From Scylla paramamosain (taxonomy: Eukaryota > Arthropoda > Malacostraca > Decapoda > Portunidae): a stretch of 64,000 nucleotides of DNA. Within the stretch, counting starts at the first letter, position 1; each line of letters starts with the position of its first letter. The stretch is from the NCBI RefSeq assembly GCF_035594125.1, contig NW_026973751.1, positions 307,501 through 371,500 on the forward strand, given 5' to 3'. Below the pieces are notes generated by a model. That model searched no databases and had not been told where the DNA came from. It saw only the letters and a program-made list of their open reading frames with translations. Shown in pieces: positions 23,199 to 34,799 of this stretch. The translations under genes and the position numbers were made by a program.

Positions 23199-23343
23199 CC
23201 TCTGCATGAATGACAAGACTTTTCTGTAGAATGTAAGCCTGTGCAAATGTCCCTTGTGTTGGGGTAGGAGGAGGGATCCATCCTCTCCCCACTAGAGACT
23301 CAGGCACCAAGGTGAATTTGAAATTAACCTTAGGCAATGTTTT

Positions 23344-23349
<6 letters not shown>

Positions 23350-23377
<28 letters not shown>
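23350..23377. repeat. (GT)n
   Basis: Lies 25 bases before the candidate transporter exon. Confidence 0.95.
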
Positions 23378-23401
23378 AGGAGCCATCATCATCAACCACA
23401 G

Positions 23402-23489
23402 GTGATAATGATGGTTCCTGCTTTCATCGTCATTGGGGCTAGCCAGACCAACCTGGGGCTGTACTCTGGAGTGACGCTGTATGCCTCAG
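23402..23489 (+). CDS. Candidate exon with membrane segment, possibly major-facilitator (MFSD10-like)
   Basis: The exon is 88 bp between AACCACAG and a GTGGGT donor (CTCAG|GTGGGT). It is open in one frame: VIMMVPAFIVIGASQTNLG followed by LYSGVTLYAS. This hydrophobic pattern (helix, short charged-free loop, helix start) resembles a late transmembrane pair of MFSD10/TETRAN-type transporters. That family call rests on memory of a short segment and is tentative. It lies directly after a (GT)n tract that could complicate the branch-point region. No partner exons were recognised within the window. Confidence 0.4.
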
Positions 23490-23879
23490 GTGGGTGTGGA
23501 GGGCTGGGATAGTGGGTAACAATTAAAAAAAACTAGTATACACACAAACCATCACAAACACTATGTAATGCTGGTATACACACACACATAAACACACAAT
23601 TAAGGCTGGTATACACTTAGAGACATACAAATACTTGCTATTGGTTGTATATTCTTAGAAACACACACGCTTACTAAGTCTGGTATATACACACAAACTT
23701 GTATACAAACACTAGTATATACTTAGAGACGCATCCAAACACTTGCTAAGTCTGATATACACACATAAACCCATAAGAGATGCTGGTATATGCTCAGAAA
23801 TCTATACATATTAGGTAAGGCTACTATACACAAATCTATACATATATTAGGAATTTATGTTGAATGATTGAGATGACTA

Positions 23880-23882
<3 letters not shown>

Positions 23883-23975
<93 letters not shown>

Positions 23976-24087
23976 CCTTTGTCTATGTCACTCATATTTT
24001 CTCTTTTTATCTCTCCCTTTCTGTCTGTCTGTGTCTGTCTGTCTGTCTGTCTGTCTGTGTCTGTCAGTCTGTGTCTGTCTGTCTGTC
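23883..24087. repeat. (CT)n and (CTGT)n
   Basis: (CT) 23883-23970 followed by CTGTCTGT-rich sequence to 24087. Confidence 0.95.
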
Positions 24088-24333
24088 CCACACTTCAATA
24101 CACCCTTCCTGTCTTGTTACACCTTAGTACACCCCTCCTGTCTGCCCCTAGAGCTTAATACACCCTGTATCGCCCCTGCATCTTATTAAACTATTCCCGT
24201 TTGTCCTCCTCCATCTCAATAAATCCTGTCTTCTTTCCCTGTCTGCCTGTTTGTCCCATCTTACTACACCCTGTCTGTCCCTACTCCTTAGTTCATCCTT
24301 CCTTTCCTCTACACCTCAATACTCCCTTCCCTG

Positions 24334-24454
<121 letters not shown>

Positions 24455-25384
24455 ATATATGACATTCTTGGCGTGTTTGTCAGTTTTGAGTGTGTTTTGG
24501 GGTGTTTTGGAGTGTTTTTGTCAGTTCTGGATGAATATTGGGGTGTTTTGGAGTGTTTTAAGTATTTTTGGGCTATTTTAAAGGAGTTTGGGTGTGTTTT
24601 GGGTGCTGTGGGTGGGTAAAGCTGTGTTTCTGGGTGTTTTAGATGGGTGTGGATGCGTTTTGATATGTTTTGGGGTACTTTTGATGTGTTTTGGGTTGTA
24701 GAGAGATGGATGTGATGTGTGCAGGGTGCCTTAGTCCCTGGATGGCTGTAGCAGTGTGTGGTGCTCTGTCTGGGCCTCGTGGTGTGGGATTGCCAGCCTG
24801 CCGGTGTAAGTGCATGGAAAGGGACAGATAATTTAAGACAGTTTATCATATTTAATTATTTTGTTTATTCATTCATTTACTATTATCATTATTTTTATTT
24901 TACGCTCATCTTTTGTGTTCGGGAGTTCGTGGTTAGTGCTGCTATTGACAAAAAAAGGGAGAGATCGTTTTATTTCTTAGTGTGGAAATTGTCGCGGTGT
25001 GTCAGGTGCTGATTGCTGTTGAGAGTCGCAGGTCCCGCCCTCTGGCATCAAACAGACAATAAAGAACTAATATGTCGCTGTTGCATTTATTTCCTTTAAC
25101 GTAAATATGTAATGATACGGTTTTATCTATGTCTCCTGATGTTATGGCACTTTTGGCTAATTTTTAACTAATTCTGTTCATGTCATTATCTGAATACCTA
25201 ATAACAATCAGTATCCTGCATGTACTGTCAAATCTATCGAAACATCAGCACGACTACTGAGTTATGGATTTCAAGAGATTCCGAATTATTGCTGTTTCCT
25301 TCTGAATTTTAATAGGTTCAGAAAATCTACCAAAATTGTGCTTCCCGGCAGTTGGATATCTATTACGGTTGTAAGAGAGAGAGA

Positions 25385-25625
25385 GAGATATCAAATTAAA
25401 TATACATAAATTATAAGGAAAAAAGGAAGATAATAGAGACGGATAAATAAATATATAAATACACAATAAAATGTAATACAGAACAAATTATGAAGGAAAA
25501 GAAAAAAAAATATATATATAATTGAAGTGCGCTGATAATAACAGCGTGGTGTAGAGGGTACGTTAATATGTGGTAGACCCAAGCTTTTTACATAATTTAA
25601 AGAGTCTACCTGATTTCATCCATGA
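25385..25625 (+). repeat. Dispersed repeat, family pair copy 2
   Basis: Diverged partner of 1010-1250; same order of shared blocks after (GA)n. No coding content. Confidence 0.7.
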
Positions 25626-25999
25626 CAATTAAACATTTGATAATAACGAGAGGCTTCAAGTCACACAAGCTTTTCAATGACTTCACACAAGGTCATACAA
25701 TAGATGAAGAATCGTAGTGTAAACACCGCCGGGACCACTTCAAATTTGGCGCTTGAATTGGAGAGAGAGAGAGATGTGGACATTTTGACAATTACAATTA
25801 CAATGGCTTATAACTTAGTTTTACATGTTCATGCTTCATTATATTTCACTTGTTTTATTTTGTATTAGAATAGTGTAATATGAGAGAAGCTGGAGTAATT
25901 GGAAATATAATTTGTAGGTTTGTGGGTAATGAGTGCACGCTGACATAGGAGAGTGAGTGGACGTCAGACACACAGAGGGGTGGTGTTTGAAGTGCGTGC

Positions 26000-26181
26000 G
26001 TGTGCAGCTGCCTTATTTAACCTGGATTTTCTCTCAAGACGGTGACACGTGCCAGTGGAAGCTTAATGGCTGCCGGAAGGTGGTCGTGAGGGCCAGAAAC
26101 ACTTACAATATTGACAAATGACCCACCTGCTGCTTGGCCAGCTGGCGGACTGGTCACAGACGCCATGGTGCAATAGGAGGT
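26000..26181 (+). other. Possible noncoding 5' exon
   Basis: This GC-richer stretch ends at GGAG|GTGAGT, a consensus donor. Its only late ATG (26165) is followed at once by a stop, so it would be untranslated. It lies in otherwise AT-rich sequence. There is no direct evidence of transcription. Confidence 0.2.
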
Positions 26182-26669
26182 GAGTTTGATAGTGTTGTTC
26201 TTTGTAATGGCTCCGTGTCACGCACAATAACGAAATAGGACGGTAATGTTACGTTAATGTCCTGCTTTCCAAAATTTTCGTCAAACTTTTTATTCATTTA
26301 TTTATTTATTTTTGATTGTGGAAGGATCATATTTAACATTTTCTCGTTAGGAATACATTTGTACACTTGACTCAATATTCCACGGTCCTGCTAACGTTTC
26401 TAACCACAAGGACAAAACACCCTTGATTTAACCACGAGAGAAAATTAAAAGCTGCCAAAATTCATCTTGTCGGTTGAAGTGAAGGCTGGCTTTCTATAAA
26501 TATATCCGCCATTAATTGCTGTATCTCTCACTTATCAGCCAATCCTGTCACTAACTGGAGCCACATAACAGTGCTTTCATTTCCGCTAGTCAGATATAAT
26601 CGCTATTGCCTAGTTTTGGTGTGATGAAGGCTTAAGTGAGGCAGACTGACAGCTCCTCTCTACCGGGAC

Positions 26670-26713
26670 CGCCGCTTGTAATTTAAACTAACGCCGCTTG
26701 TAATTTAAACTAA
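26670..26713. repeat. 22-bp tandem duplication
   Basis: cgccgcttgtaatttaaact occurs twice in immediate succession. Confidence 0.92.
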
Positions 26714-28468
26714 TGTACATTGTTTTCAGGTTCAACAAGCACAGTACTTAGTTGACTTGTGCATAGATACGTGGTGCTTGCTGGATAAATGTAGGTAATT
26801 AGTAGTATGCATGTTTGGGGAGCAGGTGTGTGTGTGTGTGTGTGTGTGTCCGTCCGTGTCCCCTTAGGCTTTCACACCGCCACCCTTCTGCCCTCACAAC
26901 CCTTCATCCCTTCACCTTTCTTCCCTCTCTATAGTCTCTGCAAACTGATACGTCCCTCCTGCGCAGTCAGGCACAGTTACCAGCCAGTAGAGATGAAACC
27001 AGTAACTCCTGACGAATAGAATATTTTGTATTGGGAGAAGGACGTTAGGAGAAATGAAGATAAAAGAAGTGCAAGAATCAGTATGGTGAAAATACTTTGA
27101 GAAACACCCCTAAGAACATGAACTGCAAGAGAGGAATGTTTCTAAGTCTTCGAATACAATATAATTAAAATAATTAGAGGATTAATTAATAAGTAAGGAG
27201 AAATGACAACGGTAACGAAAGAAAAACTGTGCGAAAATTAACATAATTAAAATAAACTATGAAAACTATCACAAAGAACAAGAAATATTAGTAAAAACTC
27301 AAAAAATTAAGTTAACCGTCCCTGGGTGAAGATTGGCCGCCGCCCCGCCATGTGCGAACAACAACATTCGGTCAGGGTGGAAGCGATTAGGGAGTTTTCA
27401 GCTGTAATTGTGTGCAAGTAGTCACCATCACCTACTGGAGTGACGGGTGGAGTGGAGCAGCAGTAGTGGTGGTGGAGCTGGAGTGGTGTCAGGTAATAGG
27501 AGGGGAAATTTGTGCCACCTAGTTTTGTTGTCTTAGCATCGGTAGAAAATGTGTGTGATTTTATTTGTTGGTTTATTTCAGTGTTGGAGTCGTGGGCGCG
27601 GCATGACATGGCTCTTTATGTAAGCGACAACACCAGACAATGTTACCTGTACGTCCATTTGTGAACGTTTTATAGCCAAAGTACTAGACCCGAGGGAAAT
27701 GGAGGTATATTTTCAGTTGGGGTCTTGCTGGCTGGCGAAGCAAAATGTTCAGTCACTTGAACTGCAGAACACCACAACTTTTGTTTGAAGAAGCTGAAAA
27801 ACAAGCCACTCTATATTTTCTCACCTTACTGATTACTTTATTACCTGCTCACCTTGATTGTTCACCTGACCCAACCTAACCTGACCCAACTTGGCCTCAC
27901 CTCACTGCACCTCAGTCTTCACGTTTACCTCCCTTCTCATATCCACTCCCTCTTCCCAGGTAATATGGACATCAACTTAGCCTCTTCTCCCAAGGTTAAT
28001 GCTTATGTGTCAGATAGACTTATGTGGACATGAATTTATCCTCTTCTCCCAAGGTTAATACGTGTCAGATAGACTTAAGCTTGTAGAATATCTTGCATTA
28101 CATATCAATTTATTAATGCGAAAAAGTAAAAGTTTAATGAAGTGATGCATTCCCGCATGACACCCTCCCCATCTGAGTGCTTGAGAGTCACTGGTGGCCA
28201 GCTGCTGGAGCTGTGCAGTGCAGGGCAGGGTTGTTAACTGTTATGGGAATCACAATACATAGTTATTTGTAGTTCTTGCTTAATTAAAGAAAATAATAAT
28301 AGTAATAATAAATAAATAAATGGTTAAGTTAGGTGGTAAGTGGTTGATCTATACTTGAGAAAATACATTTATATTCATTTTTAGGTAGTTTTATTTATTT
28401 TTTTTATTTATTTTTTTTTATTCTTTGGTGTACGTATTTATTCATTTTGTATTTGTATCTTTTTTGTG

Positions 28469-28595
<127 letters not shown>

Positions 28596-28723
28596 TATTC
28601 TTAATAATGTATCTAATTTTAACCTATTTCATTTTGTTATATTTACTAAGAAACAGTAATTAAACCATACTTTCTACAAAAACAACAACAACAACAACAA
28701 CAATAACAACCAAATCATTCCAG

Positions 28724-28905
28724 ACTACCCCATCCCCTGCCTCCCTGCCCTGCTCCACCCAGACACCATGGCCCAGCAGCGACGCCATTCCACCTGCTAC
28801 ATGACACTGGCTGACGCACTCCTGACATGGCAGCGACAGGAGGCAGAGGGCAGGAGCAAGAGTCGGATGGCGAAGGAAGGCGTGATGGCGGAGGTGGTGG
28901 CTGTG
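28724..28905 (+). CDS. Weak candidate exon, unidentified
   Basis: The acceptor ATCATTCCAG precedes 28724 and the frame is open to about 28938: YPIPCLPALLHPDTMAQQRR, then HSTCYMTLADALLTWQRQE. Codon use looks coding, but no good donor is present, and RTE-like retroelement sequence begins at about 28905. It may be a host exon cut by an insertion, or the ATG at 28768 may be chance. Confidence 0.28.
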
Positions 28906-29125
28906 GAGGGTGTTTGTGCAGGGTATCTCGGCAGGGTCTAGGTTAGAGCAAATGGATGATGAGAGACTAGTGAGAAAGGTGTTTGTGTGGAATGTTAGGA
29001 GTAGCAGTTGGGGGAAGAAGTGTGTTAGGATGGTAGTAAAGAGTGGCTTGGAAACTAGTTGGGCTTTTGAGTGGTTGAGTGAAGCCTTGTTGAGAGGGAC
29101 CGAAGTACGAGTGTCAGAAATGGAG
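28905..29125 (+). mobile_element. RTE-like retroelement tail fragment
   Basis: The open stretch SRLEQMDDERLVRKVFVWNV then WGKKCVRMVVKSG resembles the region after the RT domain in the same broad group. Short, no hallmark motif. Confidence 0.4.
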
Positions 29126-29186
29126 AGGGTTTAGAATGGGATGTAAGAAAATGGAGAAGTGAGATAGACACAGCGATGAAGCACAT

Positions 29187-29895
29187 GGGATTGAGTGAGC
29201 CAGGTGTGGAAATTGTGGGATGGAGCGAGCCAGGTGTTGAAAAGTGTGAAAAATGTGGAAAGTGTGGAAAATTGTGGGATTGAGTGAACAGCTGTGGAAA
29301 AATGTGGAAATTGTGTTGAAAAAGTGTAGAAATTGTGGGATTGAGTGAGCCAGGTATGGAAATTGTGTAGAAAAGTGGAAAAAGTGTGGAAATTGTGTGG
29401 AAAAAGTGTGAATATTGTGGGATTGAGTGAGCCAGGTGTGGAGAAGTGAGACAGACAGAGCGATGAAGCACGTGGGGTTGAGTGAGCCAGGTGTGGAGGA
29501 GTGAGACAGAGCAATGAAGCACGTGGGGTTGAGTGAGCCAGGTGTGGAGGAGTGAGACGAACAGAGCGATGAAGCACGTGGGGTTGAGTGAGCCAGGTGT
29601 GGAGGAGTGAGACAGACAGACAGCCATGAAGCATGTGAGGTTGAGTGAGCCAGGTGTGGAGAAATGAGACAGACAGACAGAGTGATGAAGCACGTGGGGT
29701 TGAGTGAGCCAGGTGTGGAGAAATGAGACAGACAGACAGAGCGATGAAGCACGTGGGGTTGAGTGAGCCAGGTGTGGAGGAGTGAGACAGACAGACAGAG
29801 CCATGAAGCACGTGGGGTTGAGTGAGCCAGGTGTGGAGGAGTGAGACAGACAGACAGAGCCATGAAGCACGTGGGGTTGAGTGAGCCAGGTGTGG
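29187..29895. repeat. Minisatellite of about 58 bp
   Basis: Roughly eight good copies (29430-29895) built on gtgagccaggtgtggagga, gtgagacagacaga and gatgaagcacgtggggttga, preceded by a decayed part (29187-29430) rich in gtggaaattgtg. It borders the degenerate retrotransposon at 29893. Confidence 0.93.
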
Positions 29896-30733
29896 AAAAA
29901 CTGGTGGAGATGTCTCAGAAAGCCTAACTTCACAGTAGCTGTTTTAGCTAGAGATGAAATGTGAAGTTTCCAGTTCAGATTATAAGTAAAGGACAGATCG
30001 AGGATGTTCAGTGTAGAAGAGGGGGACAGTTGAGTGTCATTGAAGAAGAGGGGACAGTTGAGTGCCATTGAAGAAGAGGAGATAGTTGTCTGGAAGATTG
30101 TGTTGAGTTGATAGATGGAGGAATTGAGTTTTTAAGGCACTGAACAATACAAGTTTGCTCTGCCCCAATCAGAAATTTTAGAGGGATCAGAAGTCAGGCA
30201 TTCTGTGGCTTCCCTGTGTGAACTGAAGGGTTGGACGTCTATGAAAAGACGTGGAAAAATGCAGGGTGGTATCATCAGTGTAGGAGTGGGTAGGGCAAGA
30301 AGTTTGGGTTAAAAGATCATTGATGAATAATAAGAAGAGAGTGATGACAGGATAAAACCCTGAGAAGAACAGTGACCATCTACCACAGCAATAAAATGAT
30401 CAGAAAGGAAACTTGAGATGAAGTTACAGAGAGAAGGATAGAAGCCGTAGGAGGGTAGTTTGGAAATGAAAGCTTTGTGCCAGACTCTATCAAAAGCTTT
30501 TGATATGTCCAAGGCAACAGCAAAAGTTTCACCAAAATCTCTTAAAGAGGATGACCAAGACTCAGTAAGGAAAGCCAGAAGATCACCAGTAGAGCGGCCT
30601 TGATGGAACCCATACTGGTGATCAGATAGAAGGTTGTGAAGTGATAGATGTTTAAGAATCTTCCTGTTGAGGATTGATTCAAAAACTTTAGATAGGCAGG
30701 AAATTAAAGCAATAGGACTGATTGAGGGATTAA
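29893..30733 (-). mobile_element. Jockey-like non-LTR retrotransposon, RT core, degenerate
   Basis: Read leftwards, it holds LSKVFESILNRKILKHLSLH, then YGFHQGRSTGDLLAFLTES, then ALDISKAFDRVWHKAF, which contains the first RT catalytic Asp. The YADD box is changed to YTDD and there are stops and frame changes before [15 protein letters not shown]. It ends where the 58-bp minisatellite begins and starts beside a (CTA)n tract. Confidence 0.85.
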
Positions 30734-30734
30734 A

Positions 30735-30736
<2 letters not shown>

Positions 30737-30830
<94 letters not shown>
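30737..30830. repeat. (CTA)n between head-to-head retrotransposons
   Basis: About 31 triplets between the element at 29893-30733 (minus) and that at 30832-32812 (plus). Confidence 0.96.
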
Positions 30831-30831
<1 letters not shown>

Positions 30832-32812
30832 GGAGGAGGCAGTAGACACCTGCCGAAACGATAATTACTCCCAGTGAGGTCTAATGCACTGTTCAGGGGG
30901 TGCTGTGAACTTATCATTAAACCCAGCTGTGACCTCACTGAACGTTTCCCTTTGTCTCACAACACAAGGGGGCAGTCACAGCCTCCCTCTAAAGACAACT
31001 CTCTTCCTCCACACAAAACTACAAGCACCTAATAACACACACACCCTTCACTCAAAAATTTTAAATTCATGGCGACTCCTACACCAGCCTCGGAGTCCCC
31101 ATCTGGGGAGGGGACCATAAATGTCCCCAGGTTGGACTGCCTTTCCGTCGACGACCCTAAGTGTCTTGACACCCCCCTCAACTTTTTCTTCATTAACTTC
31201 TGCAACATTCGCGGTCTAAGATCTAATTTTCAATCTGTAGAACACCACCTCTCCTCTTCTAAACCTCATCTTCTTTTCCTCACTGAAACTTAGGTGTCTG
31301 AGGCAACTGACAGTAGCCCCTTTTCTGTTCCCTCCTACTTTCTCTATCCTCATTTTCGATCCAAAGGTGGATGCTGCGTTTATGTGTGCAATGACTTAAC
31401 CTGCTCTCGTGCCCACGCTCTTGAATCTTCCGAGTTTTCCACCATCTGGCTACGACTACAGAGTCATTCTCATACTAAATTTATCTGTGCTGTATACCTC
31501 TCTCCTAACTCCTCTGACTATAAGAGCGGTCTCTGACACGTATGTGCTGAGCGCATAACAGAGGTGATAGTGTCTGGCATGGAGGCGTACATTCCTCACT
31601 CTTTTTCTCGTCCTAAACCTTCTAAACCTTGGTTTAACACAGCTTGTTCTCGTGCTATACATGATAGAGAGGTGACCCACAAAAGGTACTTAAGCCTTCC
31701 ATCACATGAATCTCATGCACTTTATATTTCTGCCCGGAACCATGCCAAGAGAACGCGAAGACGTTCCACAGTCTGGAGACTCACCCCCAGAAGGTGCGCT
31801 GGAGTTGGCTGGAGCGGGAACGCGGCACTTCCACTGAGTCACCACTGGATAACACCATTCTCGTGTCCCGCGAGGTGACTCTGGGGGGCAGCCGTAGTCC
31901 CGCCAGATGAGAGAGAGAGGAGGTAAACATATCACGCAGGGAAGCCACAGAATGCCTGACTTCTGATCTTTCTAAAATTTCTGATTGGGGCAGAGCAAAC
32001 TTGGTATTGTTCAATGCCTCAAAAACTCAATTCCTCCATCTATCAACTTGACACAACCTTCCAGACAACTATCCCCTCTTCTTCAATGACACTCAATTGT
32101 CCCCGTCTTCTACACTGAACATCCTCGGACTGTCCTTTACTTATAATCTGAACTGGAAACTTCACATCTCATCTCTAGCTAAAACAGCTTCTATGAAGTT
32201 AGGTGTTTTGAGACGTCTCCGCCAGTTTTTCTCACCCCCCCAGCTGCTAACTCTGTACAAGGGCCTTATCCGTCCATGTATGGAGTATGCTTCACATGTC
32301 TGGGAGGGTTCCACTCATACTGCTCTTCTAGACAGGGTGGAATCAAAAGCTTTTCGTCTCATCAACTCCTCTCCTCTAACTGACTGTCTTCAGCCTCTCT
32401 CTCACCACCGCAATGTTGCATATCTAACTGTCTTCTACCGCTATTTTCATGCCAACTGCTCTTCTGATCTTGCTAACTGCATGCCTCCCCTCCTTCCCTG
32501 GCCTCGCTGCACAAGACTTTCTTCTTTCTCTCACCCCTATTCTGTCCACCTCTCTAACGCAAGAGTTAACCAGTATTCTCAATCATTCATCCCTTTCTCT
32601 GGTAAACTCTGGAACTCCCTGCCTGCTTCTGTATTTCCACCTTCCTATGACTTGAATTCCTTCAAGAGGGAGGTTTCAAGACACTTATCCACCAATTTTT
32701 GACCACTGCTTTGACCCTTTTATGGGACTGGCATTTCAGTGGGCATTTTTTTTTATTAGATTTTTGTTGCCCTTGGCCGGTGTCCTTCCTACATAAAAAA
32801 AAAAAAAAAAAA
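30832..32812 (+). mobile_element. Jockey-like non-LTR retrotransposon with both ends but internal deletions
   Basis: 5' UTR-like sequence (30832-31068) leads to an endonuclease N-terminus from ATG 31069, with FINFCNIRGLRSNFQSV and PHLLFLTET; then TAG at 31291-31293 where the frame should continue, then VSEATDSSPF and GGCCVYVCND. At about 31535 it jumps to a linker piece (HSFSRPKPSKPWFNTACSRA). At about 31915 it jumps again to the RT C-terminal region (REATE onwards to SRHLSTNF at 32702), the family 3' UTR and poly(A) 32793-32812. The RT catalytic core is missing. Both flanks are (CTA)n. Confidence 0.88.
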
Positions 32813-32840
32813 AACTACTACTACTACTACTACTACTACT
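32813..32840. repeat. (CTA)n after retrotransposon poly(A)
   Basis: About 9 triplets immediately after the poly(A) of the 30832-32812 element. Confidence 0.95.
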
Positions 32841-32844
32841 TTCT

Positions 32845-33119
32845 TGAATGTGCATATCAGTGTATCCTGTCATGCCTCCCATGCTGTGTAATGCTGCAGT
32901 GTTGATTGTGTCTTCTTCCCTGAGGTGGCACTGTGGATAGCAAGTGGAAGAGACCTTGAGAGACTTCCGTTAATGAGGAACCTTTCAGGAACCAACAGTC
33001 GGGTGAATATTGTGTTATTTGTACTGTTGAGGTCCCTATCTCTTACTTGTGTGCTCTCAAGATGCTATGCTCAGTTTCTGAATCCTTGACACTGATAATA
33101 ACAGTCAAGCTTAGTGGGT
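32845..33119 (+). repeat. Segmental duplication, copy 1
   Basis: This runs from gaatgtgcatatcagtgta through ccttgacactgataataaca and matches 34259-34558 with scattered substitutions and one deletion. It is preceded by (CTA)n, as copy 2 is nearby. Confidence 0.88.
32924..33001 (+). pseudogene. Decayed duplicate of the 34339-34438 exon
   Basis: Same sequence start (GTGGCACTGTGGATAGC) as the exon at 34339. The acceptor is degraded (CCCTGAG), about 25 bases are missing in the middle, and the donor region is changed (CAGTCGGGTGAAT). The intronic sequence on both sides is also duplicated, so this is a segment copy rather than a retrocopy. Confidence 0.75.
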
Positions 33120-33382
33120 GGTGTATATATTTAGAGCATTGTTGGGTGTGTGATGAATGGTGAGGTGATTATAGTGTGTGTGTGCGTGTGCGTGTGCGTG
33201 CATGTGTAGATAAGAGGAAAGGTGTGTGTACAGCTGTTGAGTTAGGAGGTAAAATGAACAACTTAGCTCAAAAATGACACTCTCAATATGCTTCTGGACT
33301 CTCACTGTACAGCACTTGGGGACGAGTGCAAGCCAACCCAGGACCAATAGCTGATGATGCTCAGTGATGGAATTAGAAGCTG

Positions 33383-33470
33383 CATGAATTGTTTATGTAG
33401 ATTTTAGAAGATGTCTGAATTGTTTGTGTAGATTTTAGAAGCTGTCTGAATTGTTTATGTAGATCTGAAG
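33383..33470. repeat. Three-copy tandem repeat, about 33 bp
   Basis: gaattgtttatgtagatttt and agaagMtgtct recur three times. Confidence 0.88.
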
Positions 33471-33848
33471 CACTTACTTTGAATTGAAGGCTTGGGCTGT
33501 ATAAGATCTTTGTAAGTCTTCTGTACCACTGTAGATAACTCGCTACAGTTTTGTCTAATAATACGTACCTGCATTTATTGTCAGCGTGCAGATTTGCAGC
33601 AAACCTCCCTGATTTAAAAGTATGTACATTTACTCAAACTGCATTTTCCTTTAGTGTGCAGGTTTGCAGTAAACCTCCCTGAAGGTTCCAGAGGTGGTCA
33701 GCAAGTGCCCAGTCCAGGCTGTCACAAGACTGTGTGATGGAGGACTTTCCACTGATACTCATTGATAACAGCTGTGCACTGACACTCACAGGAAATGTGA
33801 GTACTCTAGGTGTGCTGTCTGCTGGCTGAGGGTGAGAAAAATTCCTGC

Positions 33849-33919
<71 letters not shown>
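33849..33919. repeat. (GT)n
   Basis: About 35 units. Confidence 0.97.
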
Positions 33920-33920
<1 letters not shown>

Positions 33921-34076
33921 GAGCCCATTAAATATTGCTTGTTGTCAGAAATGGAAAATGCTCTGAGGGACTTTGAGAAGATTGCTTATATCAGTGTGAA
34001 ATGAGTAGGTGTGTTCTTGGAGACAGAGGCAGCATGTGGCCAGGCCTGGAGGAGAATCTTGACTGAGGCCCTTGAG

Positions 34077-34104
34077 AGACTACTACTGCTACTGCTACTG
34101 CTAG

Positions 34105-34180
<76 letters not shown>
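34077..34180. repeat. (CTA)n with CTG variants
   Basis: Starts with a few CTG triplets, then pure CTA. Confidence 0.96.
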
Positions 34181-34182
<2 letters not shown>

Positions 34183-34258
34183 CATCTTGCCTGACTCCCA
34201 GACCAACATTTACTGTGTAGAAATGGCACAGTCTGCTCCTTTAATCCTTTTCCTTTCG

Positions 34259-34558
34259 TGAATGTGCATATCAGTGTACCCTGTCGTGCCTCCCATGCTG
34301 TGTAATGCTGCAGTTTTGATTGTGTGTGTTTCCCTCAGGTGGCACTGTGGATAGCAAGTGGAAGAGATCTTGGGAGACTTCCGTTAATGAGGAGCAACAA
34401 GCACACCTCACTGGAGTCTTTCAGGAACCAACAGTCAGGTGAATATTGTGTTATTTGTACTGTTGAGGTCCCCTATCTCTCACTTATGTGCTTTCAAGAT
34501 GCAATGCTCAGTTTTTGAATCCTTGACACTGACAATAACAGTCAAGCTTAGTGGGAGA
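34259..34558 (+). repeat. Segmental duplication, copy 2
   Basis: Matches 32845-33119 and carries the intact version of the exon. Confidence 0.88.
34339..34438 (+). CDS. Candidate exon, intact copy of a duplicated exon
   Basis: The 100-bp block has a TTTCCCTCAG acceptor and a GTGAATAT donor. One frame is open throughout: GTVDSKWKRSWETSVNEEQ followed by QAHLTGVFQEPTVR. Both ends split a codon. A degenerate copy with the same flanks lies at 32924-33001, so this exon belongs to a segment duplicated within the window. The protein family is not recognised. Neighbouring blocks at 33660-33720 and 33920-34010 look partly coding but have no clean frame. Confidence 0.42.
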
Positions 34559-34572
34559 TGTCTTTCACACAC

Positions 34573-34795
34573 TGCCCTGCTTGTTTCCCCCTTGTTACAG
34601 CTTAATCTGCTTCTTTCCCCCCTTGCTACAACTTAATTTGCTTGTTTCCCCCTTGCTACAACTTAATTTCCTTGTTTCCCCCTTGCTACAACTTAATTTG
34701 CTTGTTTCCCCTTTGCTACAACTTAATCTGCTTGTTTCCCCCCTTGCTACAACTTAATCTGCTTGCTTCCCCCTTGCTACAACTTAATTCTTCTC
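34573..34795. repeat. 30-bp minisatellite
   Basis: About eight copies of cttgctacaacttaatttg plus cttgtttcccc. Confidence 0.93.
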
Positions 34796-34799
34796 ATAA

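Larger units (their letters stand above)
24460..28460. other. Mostly gene-free stretch
   Basis: Contains TTTTGGGGTGTTTTGG-like repeats (24480-24720), the dispersed repeat copy at 25385-25625, a possible noncoding exon at 26000-26181 and GC-richer sequence at 27330-27620 with no supported frame. Confidence 0.5.

Noticed and set aside
27307..27609. 100-codon minus-strand frame
   Set aside because: No family resemblance, no splice or start context, and triplet-rich sequence on the other strand.
29055..30068. 337-codon minus-strand frame
   Set aside because: It joins a retrotransposon RT fragment to the 58-bp minisatellite; not a gene.
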